Below are positions 1 to 6,087 of a DNA stretch of 6,813 bases, piece by piece; position 1 is the stretch's first letter; each line of letters opens with the position of its first letter. This DNA comes from Acholeplasmataceae bacterium (GTDB taxonomy: Bacteria > Bacillota_I > Bacilli_A > ML615J-28 > CAG-698). The stretch covers positions 1 to 6,813 of the forward strand of contig DUVT01000201.1 in the NCBI GenBank assembly GCA_012840905.1, given 5' to 3'. The position numbers and the translations under genes are program-made. The notes beneath the pieces are model-generated. The model was not told where the DNA came from. It ran no database searches and saw nothing but the letters and a program-made list of their open reading frames with translations.

Positions 1-462
1 ATTAAAGAAAAACTGATCTAGTCTAAATAACGCACCAATTACACCAACAACATTATAGAAAAAGAATAAACCTAGTAAAGCATGAAAACCATAATTAATA
101 ATTCTTTTTCTTTCAAGTTGAGATGTTAATTGGTAAACCATAAATACTGGTATTACTGAATATATAAATGATCTACTTCTAGCACCATTTACAATAAACC
201 AACTATTAAATGTTAGTAATAAAATAATCAATAGATAAATAGCTATCGTCTTAAGCCTTTTTTCTTGAAAAATTCTATCAATATTCAGAAGTAGGGCTAA
301 AGCAAATATTCTTGTAGAAAGTTTATAGATAGCACTATTGTTTGCTTGGAAAAAGGAGATGTTTACATTCCAAATGATAAACATCATCACTAAGTAAACA
401 ATAGAGACAATAGCTAAAACTAAGGATCGATTTTCTTTATTTAGTATAGTTTTAATTTGCAT
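1..462 (-). CDS. Polytopic membrane protein, probable polysaccharide (O-antigen type) polymerase Wzy; partial, C-terminus beyond left edge
   Basis: The frame opens with ATG at 462-460 and stays open to base 1, giving the first 154 residues (MQIKTILNKENRSLVLAIVS...). The start is supported by an AGGAG site 8 nt upstream and by an 11-nt overlap with the end of the flippase gene. The fragment is very hydrophobic, with about five likely membrane segments near residues 13-31, 45-60, 71-92, 97-113 and 124-147. They are separated by short basic loops such as residues 117-120 (ERKR). I see no family-specific motif. Wzy polymerases are poorly conserved polytopic proteins usually encoded beside the flippase, and that context is the main reason for the call. 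It would then link translocated repeat units on the outer face of the membrane. An O-antigen ligase-like protein or an unrelated membrane protein is also possible. That it is a real membrane-protein gene is nearly certain; the polymerase role is inferred. Confidence 0.7.
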   Translation of the reverse strand, partial: MQIKTILNKENRSLVLAIVSIVYLVMMFIIWNVNISFFQANNSAIYKLSTRIFALALLLNIDRIFQEKRLKTIAIYLLIILLLTFNSWFIVNGARSRSFIYSVIPVFMVYQLTSQLERKRIINYGFHALLGLFFFYNVVGVIGALFRLDQFFFN

Positions 463-2014
463 CCTCTCCACTCCTGATAGTATGTATAAAGTCTCTTATG
501 AAAGAAACTCTTCCCACAATTAAGGATAACACATATATAACTAAAACACTTAAACCAATTATTATTAGATAAACTAATTCCATTAGTTTGTTACTTGGTA
601 AAGTAATATGAGGTAGAGTAATAAATAATAATCCACCAATTATTATATTTATAACAAATATTATAATAGTATCTTTCTTTGCTTTAAATAAATTTAAATA
701 GCCTAATTTTTGTGTATAAATAATTATAACACAAACAGAAATTATTTCAGCAATCGCTAGTCCTAAAGCGATACCATTTACTCCCATCCACTGTTTTAAG
801 ATAACACTAAAGATTATATTTAATACTGCACCAATTGTAGTTACTACTAGTGGAAGTTTTGTATTTTTTTGTGAAAAACAAATATGTACCAAAAACTCTT
901 TTAAAGCATAAAAAGCAATTCCAATTGCATAGTAGAATAACACACCACTAGTAAGCAGGGTTGCTTCTGTACTAAACTCACCACGTTCAAACAAGATTCT
1001 TACAATTGATTCACTAAACAACATTAATATAATAGTAATAGGAAGAGCAATTGCCCAGAGTGTATGAAACGTATTCTTTCCAACGGCATTGTAGGACTTT
1101 ACATCATTATTGTTTTTATGTTTTAAAAGAATTGGATAGATTACTAAAAGGATTGTAGAAATGATAACAGTATATAAGACATTTCGAATCATAAACCCAT
1201 AGTTTAAAGCTGATATAGCTCCATCACCTAAGTTAGATGCAATTATCTTATCAACTGTTGCATTAATTTGAATTATTCCAAAACTAATAAACGTTGGGAA
1301 AAATAATTTCAAAATAGTTTTCCAATGTCTATCATTAAAGTCTAAAACTACTTTATTTCTAAATCCAATTCTATATGCAACTAATTCAATTACAATTAAT
1401 TGGAATAGATATGCAAATAAAACAGAATATACTAATCCTTCAATTCCAAATTTATCTGCAAATAATAATAGATAAAGGATTTGGAAAATATTAAATCCTA
1501 AATCAATAATTGCAACTGTTACAAACTTATTATTAACACGTAGAATTGATGCTCTTATTTGATATACAGGTAGGATGATCATTGTAGGAAGTAAGATCCG
1601 AGTTAATTTAACTGTTAAGTTGAATTTTTCAGGATCAACAAACCCTGGTGCAATTACTTTTATAATTGCAGGAGTAAAGATAAATGAGATAATAAAAACT
1701 AAAGATGATACTACAAGTAAGATATTTGATACATTACTTGCAAGTCTATTTTCTTTTGTTTTATCTTGATCATTCTTTACTGCAGTAAATTCAATCATAA
1801 ATAGATTTTGAATGGCTGTTCCAATTGAAGTAAATAAAAGAGCAGGAATAATTAATGCTACATAAAAGGCATCGGTTTTTACACCAACACCAAAATATGA
1901 AGCTATTCCCATTTCTCGGAGTAACCCTAATATTTTTGATGTAATTGAAACTATTGTTACTGCACTTACAGTTTTTATTAAGCCAGACAAAAATCTAAAT
2001 TTATGATTTTTCAT
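452..2014 (-). CDS. MVF (MurJ/MviN) family lipid-linked glycan flippase
   Basis: A complete 520-residue protein of usual MurJ length with about 14 hydrophobic segments. It belongs to the MATE/MVF side of the MOP exporter superfamily, which moves undecaprenyl-linked sugars across the cytoplasmic membrane. Visible MVF hallmarks are the N-terminal signature at residues 27-57 (SKILGLLRE, FG, TDAFYVA, IIP), APGF at 122-125, FP...QINATVDKIIAS at 239-260, ILFERGEF at 340-347 and GVNGIALGLA at 411-420. By my alignment with E. coli MurJ, K27, R33 and D48 match R18, R24 and D39. The loop that carries R52/R53 reads F61-T62 here, and the R270 position reads M275 with R277 two residues on. Lipid II transport is therefore doubtful, and its place between glycan-modifying enzymes and a likely polymerase suggests it exports the repeat unit of this locus. 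The ATG start has an AGAGG site 6 nt upstream. The family is certain; the substrate is inferred. Confidence 0.92.
   Translation of the reverse strand: MKNHKFRFLSGLIKTVSAVTIVSITSKILGLLREMGIASYFGVGVKTDAFYVALIIPALLFTSIGTAIQNLFMIEFTAVKNDQDKTKENRLASNVSNILLVVSSLVFIISFIFTPAIIKVIAPGFVDPEKFNLTVKLTRILLPTMIILPVYQIRASILRVNNKFVTVAIIDLGFNIFQILYLLLFADKFGIEGLVYSVLFAYLFQLIVIELVAYRIGFRNKVVLDFNDRHWKTILKLFFPTFISFGIIQINATVDKIIASNLGDGAISALNYGFMIRNVLYTVIISTILLVIYPILLKHKNNNDVKSYNAVGKNTFHTLWAIALPITIILMLFSESIVRILFERGEFSTEATLLTSGVLFYYAIGIAFYALKEFLVHICFSQKNTKLPLVVTTIGAVLNIIFSVILKQWMGVNGIALGLAIAEIISVCVIIIYTQKLGYLNLFKAKKDTIIIFVINIIIGGLLFITLPHITLPSNKLMELVYLIIIGLSVLVIYVLSLIVGRVSFIRDFIHTIRSGEDAN
471..475 (-). promoter_or_regulatory. 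Ribosome binding site of the left-edge membrane protein gene
   Basis: AGGAG read on the minus strand, 8 nt before the ATG at 462. A second purine run (GGAGAGG) lies directly against the start codon. The site is inside the last codons of the flippase gene, so this gene is probably translated in coupling with it. Confidence 0.75.
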
Positions 2015-2020
2015 ATTCTA

Positions 2021-2025
2021 CCTCT
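2021..2025 (-). promoter_or_regulatory. Ribosome binding site of the flippase gene, overlapping the upstream stop codon
   Basis: AGAGG on the minus strand, 6 nt before the ATG at 2014. Its first two bases belong to the TAG stop (2026-2024) of the FemAB-like gene, so ribosomes finishing that gene stop on this site, a usual arrangement for coupled translation. Confidence 0.7.
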
Positions 2026-2977
2026 AACGAATTAATAATTTTAGTATTTTATATTTTATATATTGATAATCATAACAAAGTTCTTTTACTTCGCCACCAA
2101 AACCTTTTTTAAACTTATAAACTGAATAACTACTATCAGTTTCCAAGACTGGAGGATTTGGAATACCACCAAAATCATATGAAATAAAGTTTTTATCTAT
2201 TAAGTACTTAATAATTTCATAATGTAAAAACTGACCAATTGGTGGAACTTTTTCTTCTGTTCTTAAACTTGCACCATATAAATATCTAGCTTTCCTACCT
2301 ACAGTTGATATAAAAGCTATGTTATGAATAACTCCGTTGAATCTTGCAACTGCAAAAAACCCCATATTATGAAAAGTTAATTCCTTAAGCACATGGCTTA
2401 AGAAATAAACTGGGAGAGATTCAATAGCTTTACGATCAACCATTTGTTGATACAAATTTAAAAACTCATTTATAATTTCTTCATTTTTTTCGATTGTTAC
2501 AACTACTCCATCTTTAGCAGCTCTTCTTGTACAATTCCTATGTGTCTTTGAAAAATTACTAAAGATTTCATCTAATCCTTTACTTAAATCAAGCATTAAA
2601 GTAGTTTGCATACTTTTATATTTAAATTGATTATTTTCTAACTTTTGATTTAGTGATAGTTTTATCACTAAACCTTTTTTCTTTAAATAGTTAATAAAAT
2701 TATCTACAACTTCATTTGGAATTATTTCTTCCTTAGATACAACTCCATATGGAATTGCATAAAAATAACGATTTATTAAAGTGAACTTCTTCTTTTGCAC
2801 TGGTAAGGCATATTTTAAGTTATCATTTTCAAATATACCTAAAATTTCAAAGTCATAACCTAGTAGTGATAAACTAGTTAAATAAGGACGTGTTTGAAAT
2901 ATATATGAACTACTTGCAGTTTCTAATAACTCATCATACATATACATTTCATTTACATCTAGCGTCTTAATAACCAC
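2024..2977 (-). CDS. FemAB-like / GNAT-fold acyl- or aminoacyltransferase (lipid II:glycine glycyltransferase-related)
   Basis: A 317-residue soluble protein with no signal peptide or membrane segment, so it should work in the cytoplasm. Its C-terminal half looks like the FemAB/Acetyltransf_6 fold: a basic helix at 145-158 (THRNCTRRAAKDGV), a strand at 205-223 (MGFFAVARFNG...IAFIS), YLYGAS at 232-237, YDFGGIPNP at 267-275 and YKFKKGFGGE at 287-296. Family members transfer amino acids from aminoacyl-tRNA, or acyl groups from acyl-CoA, to amines of cell-envelope precursors. The donor and acceptor here cannot be read from sequence. I chose the GTG start at 2977 because AGGAG lies 7 nt upstream; the next in-frame starts, at residues 11 and 13, lack such a site. 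It overlaps the deacetylase gene by 19 nt, which suggests coupled synthesis and related jobs, for example acylating an amine freed by deacetylation. The tail (residues 305-317) is basic and hydrophobic. The fold is fairly sure; the reaction is open. Confidence 0.85.
   Translation of the reverse strand: MVIKTLDVNEMYMYDELLETASSSYIFQTRPYLTSLSLLGYDFEILGIFENDNLKYALPVQKKKFTLINRYFYAIPYGVVSKEEIIPNEVVDNFINYLKKKGLVIKLSLNQKLENNQFKYKSMQTTLMLDLSKGLDEIFSNFSKTHRNCTRRAAKDGVVVTIEKNEEIINEFLNLYQQMVDRKAIESLPVYFLSHVLKELTFHNMGFFAVARFNGVIHNIAFISTVGRKARYLYGASLRTEEKVPPIGQFLHYEIIKYLIDKNFISYDFGGIPNPPVLETDSSYSVYKFKKGFGGEVKELCYDYQYIKYKILKLLIR
2649..2672 (+). repeat. Perfect 10-bp inverted repeat with 4-nt loop, followed by a T-run on the plus strand
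   Basis: The arms are 2649-2658 (TTTAGTGATA) and 2663-2672 (TATCACTAAA) around the loop GTTT. On the plus strand they are followed by CC and six T (2675-2680), so the layout resembles a weak intrinsic terminator for antisense transcripts. Each arm has only two G:C pairs, and the element lies inside the FemAB-like coding sequence (residues about 102-110). On the sense mRNA no U-run follows. It may be chance in AT-rich DNA. Confidence 0.4.
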
Positions 2978-3840
2978 TTTATCACTCCTCTTAATTTATT
3001 TAACCATTTTAATTTTCGTAAGAAACGGTGAATTCCAAATAATTTTAGTTTAAACATAAACATAGAGTCACTACTACTAATAGTTTCTCTCTCTAATAAA
3101 TATGGATCTTTATTATTATTTGGAAAGTCACTACCTCTTGAAGTAATTACAGCACACTCAAAATTATTTCTTACTATCTCTACAGCCTTTTCATTGTACA
3201 TACCTGCTGGGTAAGCAAAAGTATTTACAAATATATTTAATCTTTCTTCAATTAATCTTTTTGATCCTACTATTTCTTCTTCAATATTTACATCATCATT
3301 AGTTAGCCAGATATGGTTTAGAGTATGTGCACCAAGTTGCATTCCTCCATTAACCATTTCTTTTGCCTCATCCCAAGTTAGTAGTCTATTTTCTTTTCTT
3401 TTATCATTCTCATCAATTGGCATAAATTCATTTTTGTCAATTATACCTGCTGTTAAGAAAAAAACAGCTTGGAAATTATACTGTTTTAAAATCGGATAAG
3501 CAAATTCATAATTATCACTATAACCATCATCGAAAGTAAGATAAACTGTTTTCTTTTCTTTATTAATTATCTCCTTACTTAAATGCTTTGTTTTGTAACC
3601 TTTTTTCTTCAAATATTCCATTTGTTTATTAAATACATCAACTTTAACTTTCATAGAATCTAAGTCTAAAGTTGAGCCTTTATGTTCGATGTATCTAAGC
3701 TCTTTTGGTTTTACATCATCAGTAACCCTATGATACATCAATATAGGTACAAAGTTTCTTTTAAATATTATAAAGGCTATTAAGTGAATAATTATAAATA
3801 AGCAAATAAAAATAATTAGTCCATATACAACATAAATCAT
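2959..3840 (-). CDS. Membrane-anchored polysaccharide deacetylase, NodB domain (carbohydrate esterase family 4)
   Basis: A 293-residue protein that should remove N-acetyl (or O-acetyl) groups from a glycan using a divalent metal. It has one N-terminal hydrophobic segment (residues about 3-26), then ILMYHRV at 33-39, often seen ahead of NodB domains. CE4 motifs are clear: TFDDGY at 102-107, with D104 as likely base and D105 as metal ligand; AHTLNH at 171-176, with metal ligands H172 and H176; LTWDEA at 154-159; and FAYPAG at 208-213. The end (residues 263-293) is strongly basic and amphipathic, with 11 Lys/Arg, and may bind the membrane surface or an anionic glycan. The ATG overlaps the TGA of the upstream glycosyltransferase gene (ATGA, 4 nt), with AGGA 8 nt upstream. 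The gene overlaps the FemAB-like gene by 19 nt. Domain and catalytic residues are intact; the substrate, and which side of the membrane it faces, are not shown by the sequence. Confidence 0.95.
   Translation of the reverse strand: MIYVVYGLIIFICLFIIIHLIAFIIFKRNFVPILMYHRVTDDVKPKELRYIEHKGSTLDLDSMKVKVDVFNKQMEYLKKKGYKTKHLSKEIINKEKKTVYLTFDDGYSDNYEFAYPILKQYNFQAVFFLTAGIIDKNEFMPIDENDKRKENRLLTWDEAKEMVNGGMQLGAHTLNHIWLTNDDVNIEEEIVGSKRLIEERLNIFVNTFAYPAGMYNEKAVEIVRNNFECAVITSRGSDFPNNNKDPYLLERETISSSDSMFMFKLKLFGIHRFLRKLKWLNKLRGVIKWLLRR
2985..2989 (-). promoter_or_regulatory. Ribosome binding site that sets the GTG start of the FemAB-like gene
   Basis: AGGAG on the minus strand (within AAGAGGAG), 7 nt before GTG at 2977-2975. 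It is among the strongest Shine-Dalgarno matches in the window and decides for GTG over the ATG codons 10 and 12 codons further in. It lies inside the end of the deacetylase gene. Confidence 0.8.
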
Positions 3841-4940
3841 ATTTGTTTTCCTACTTCAAGTAATTCTTGGTAAGTTTTTTCATGTTCATTTACCATATTT
3901 TCTTTTGAGAATTTATTTACTGTTTCAAGTGCTTTTTCAGCTATCTTATTTCTTAAATTATCATTAGTTATAACGTCAATAATTAATTTACTTAATAAGT
4001 TAATATTATCTACATCAAAAAGAAGGCCATTCTCATTGTGGGTAATGATTTCTGGAATTCCACCAACTTTAGATGCAATAACACAAACCTTAGCTGCCAT
4101 AGCTTCAATTATAACATTACCAAAGCCTTCCTCCATTGATGGTAAGATAAATAGATCTGCTTCTTTTAATATGCTTGGAACATCATTCCTACTACCAAGA
4201 AGTAAAACTCTACTTTCTAAATCTAATTCTTTTATATAATTTTTTAATTCATTATATAAAGGCCCATCACCAACTAAGACAAGCATTGCATTTACTTTGT
4301 GTTTAACTAGATTAAATGCATCAATTAAGAACTTTTGGCGTTTTCTATGTTCAAGTCTTGCAACACAAACAATAATTTTTTCATCTTTTGCTTTAGGAAT
4401 ACTTCCTACTTTTTTTGCATTTATAAATGGTTTTAAATCAATCCCATTATAAATTACTTTGTATTTATTACTATCTATATTGGTTGCATTTATAGCTGAC
4501 AATTTAGTTGCGTTTGAATTTGGAATTATTAGATTTGTCTTTTGAGAAAGTCTAGTTTCGATAATTCTATCAATAAATGTATTTCTAAATAATGATTCTT
4601 CGGTAGATATTATAACTTTAGTTTTAGCCTTTATCGCAGCTAGTCTACCCCATAGTTTACCTGTACTAGTAAACACATGGACAATATCAATTGAGTTTTC
4701 TTTTAAAATCTTGCTAATCCGCTTAACCACAAAAACATCAAACTTACTCTTTTTATTAACACAATAAACAGGTATATTAAACTCACTTGCTTTACCAAGT
4801 AGTTTTCCTGTTTTAGTAATTGTAATAATAATTGGTTTAAATAAATTGCGATTTAAGCCACTAGCAAGATCTAAAACCTTCTTTTCAGACCCACCAATAT
4901 CAAGACTAGGTACAATATAGGCAATGTTAATTTTCTTCAT
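3837..4940 (-). CDS. GT4-family glycosyltransferase (GT-B fold)
   Basis: A complete 367-residue retaining glycosyltransferase of usual family length and without membrane segments. It should add a sugar from a nucleotide donor to the undecaprenyl-linked glycan at the inner face of the membrane. The N-terminal acceptor domain starts with a beta strand and the glycine loop IAYIVPSLDIGGSEKK (residues 6-21). The C-terminal Glycos_transf_1 domain has VIYNGIDLKPF at 162-172, VARLEHRKRQ at 193-202 (R195 and K200 are the usual donor-phosphate contacts), LVGDGP at 222-227, and the E-x7-E motif at E271-GFGNVII-E279 followed by EAMA. GGIPEII at 293-299 is also typical. Donor and linkage cannot be predicted. 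The gene begins 21 nt after the preceding glycosyltransferase gene, with an AAGG site 10 nt upstream of its ATG, and its TGA stop overlaps the deacetylase start. Confidence 0.93.
   Translation of the reverse strand: MKKINIAYIVPSLDIGGSEKKVLDLASGLNRNLFKPIIITITKTGKLLGKASEFNIPVYCVNKKSKFDVFVVKRISKILKENSIDIVHVFTSTGKLWGRLAAIKAKTKVIISTEESLFRNTFIDRIIETRLSQKTNLIIPNSNATKLSAINATNIDSNKYKVIYNGIDLKPFINAKKVGSIPKAKDEKIIVCVARLEHRKRQKFLIDAFNLVKHKVNAMLVLVGDGPLYNELKNYIKELDLESRVLLLGSRNDVPSILKEADLFILPSMEEGFGNVIIEAMAAKVCVIASKVGGIPEIITHNENGLLFDVDNINLLSKLIIDVITNDNLRNKIAEKALETVNKFSKENMVNEHEKTYQELLEVGKQI
3849..3852 (-). promoter_or_regulatory. Ribosome binding site of the deacetylase gene
   Basis: AGGA on the minus strand, 8 nt before the ATG at 3840. 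It sits within the last codons of the preceding glycosyltransferase gene, and together with the ATGA overlap it points to translational coupling. Confidence 0.55.
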
Positions 4941-4949
4941 CTTCTATCT

Positions 4950-4956
4950 ACCTTCT
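4950..4956 (-). promoter_or_regulatory. Ribosome binding site in the 21-nt gap before the second glycosyltransferase gene
   Basis: AGAAGGT on the minus strand, with its AAGG core ending 10 nt before the ATG at 4940. This is the longest gap in the window (4941-4961). It contains only this site, with no room for a promoter or terminator. Confidence 0.55.
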
Positions 4957-4961
4957 ATTTT

Positions 4962-6086
4962 TTATTTTTCTAAATATTCTTTATATCTTTCTGTAACTTG
5001 TTTTAGTACAACATCAAGTGAAAACTCACTTGATAGTTCTCTTGATTTTTCACTAAACTCTTGTCGTAAATCTTTGTTTTCGTAAAGTATAATAAAGTAA
5101 TTTGTAAAAGATTCTAAATCATTCGGTTTATATAAAAAACCATTTTTCCCATGGATAACAACATCCCGATTACCACGAACATTTGATACTAATAATGGTT
5201 TTGGGATAGCTAGCGCTTCAAGTAATGCTCTAGGTAATCCTTCTCTTAAAGATGCTGAAACAATTAAATCAGCAATATTTGTAAGCTCAATAATATCTTC
5301 ACGGTAACCTAGTTGAAATACATTTTCTTCTAACTTTAAATTTTTAATCATTTGTTTGTAATGCTCTTCTTCTTTTCCATAACCTACAATTAATAGTTTT
5401 ACATTTGGATAGTTTAATATAATTTCATGCATGAACTTTATTAAGAATCCTTGATTCTTACCCTTAGTTTGTTCCGCAACACATACTAATACAAAATCAT
5501 CTACTTTTAATCCTAGTGTTCTTCTTACCTTTAGTTTAGTTTCATTATCTATTTCTTTATATTTATTTAAGTCTACTCCAACACCTGGAACATATGTCAC
5601 TTTACATCTTTTACTAAACTTGTTAAGAGCAAGATTATAATCCTCATCATTAATTGTAATTATCTCATCAGTGAATTTTGATAAAAATTTTTCAACTGGA
5701 TAATAGATTAACCAACTAAGTTTAGATCCACCTTTTAAAAAGTGGAATCCATGCGCTGTATAAAACACAGTTGTGTTAGTTTTTCTAAAGGCTAATCTTG
5801 CAAAAAGACCGCCCATAGGTGTATGAGCATGCACTAATTCAAAATTATGTGTTTTTACTAATTTTTTAAATTGTCGATATGCTTTTAAGTTTTTTAAAGA
5901 GAAAGGCGAACGATTAAAATCAATCTGATGTTTTACATCACAATACTCTATCTCTCTTGTTCTTTCTAAACTATTAGATGCAACATGAGTTTCATAACCT
6001 TGTTCCTGAAACCATTTTAAATATGGTAGATGGAAATTCGCTATATGGGAATCCATATGCGCAACAAACAAAATTTTCTTTTTCAT
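4962..6086 (-). CDS. GT4-family glycosyltransferase of the CapM/EpsD/PglA kind
   Basis: A complete 374-residue GT-B glycosyltransferase. The N-terminal domain shows KILFVAHMDSHIANFHLPYL (4-23), VHAHTPMGG (85-93) and the run YTAHGFHFLKG (109-119). This set is typical of the CapM/EpsD/PglA group, whose members often add an early sugar to the lipid-linked first sugar. The C-terminal domain has PGVGVDL at 167-173, AEQTKGKNQ at 204-212 (the Glu in place of the commoner Arg, and the Lys-Asn, are normal for this group), LIVGYG at 232-237, LGYREDI at 259-265 and the E-x7-E motif E282-GLPRALL-E290. NVRGNRDVV at 302-310 is also characteristic. The ATG is one base after the stop of the phosphotransferase gene, with only a weak GAGAAGAAG site before it, so it probably depends on coupled translation. 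I infer that it acts directly after the phosphotransferase; its donor sugar is unknown. Confidence 0.93.
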   Translation of the reverse strand: MKKKILFVAHMDSHIANFHLPYLKWFQEQGYETHVASNSLERTREIEYCDVKHQIDFNRSPFSLKNLKAYRQFKKLVKTHNFELVHAHTPMGGLFARLAFRKTNTTVFYTAHGFHFLKGGSKLSWLIYYPVEKFLSKFTDEIITINDEDYNLALNKFSKRCKVTYVPGVGVDLNKYKEIDNETKLKVRRTLGLKVDDFVLVCVAEQTKGKNQGFLIKFMHEIILNYPNVKLLIVGYGKEEEHYKQMIKNLKLEENVFQLGYREDIIELTNIADLIVSASLREGLPRALLEALAIPKPLLVSNVRGNRDVVIHGKNGFLYKPNDLESFTNYFIILYENKDLRQEFSEKSRELSSEFSLDVVLKQVTERYKEYLEK

Positions 6087-6087
6087 A

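Noticed and set aside
1575..1769. Plus-strand open frame of 64 codons
   Set aside because: It is antisense to the membrane segments of the flippase, and its hydrophobic look is a mirror of that gene.
452..2014. Calling the flippase gene murJ outright
   Set aside because: The family fits, but the cavity arginines needed for lipid II transport seem absent and the context is a glycan locus, so a peptidoglycan role is not supported.
2384..2402. Inverted repeat CTTAAGC-ACATG-GCTTAAG as a possible terminator or operator
   Set aside because: The arms are only 7 bp, it lies inside the FemAB-like coding sequence, and no T-run follows on either strand. Such repeats are expected by chance at this length.
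4036..4239. Plus-strand open frame of 67 codons
   Set aside because: It lies opposite the donor-binding domain of the GT4 enzyme, including the E-x7-E motif region. It shows no independent coding evidence.
5442..5460. Inverted repeat TAAGAATC-CTT-GATTCTTA
   Set aside because: It is an 8-bp stem with a 3-nt loop inside a glycosyltransferase gene, with no T-run and no link to a gene border. It is probably chance.
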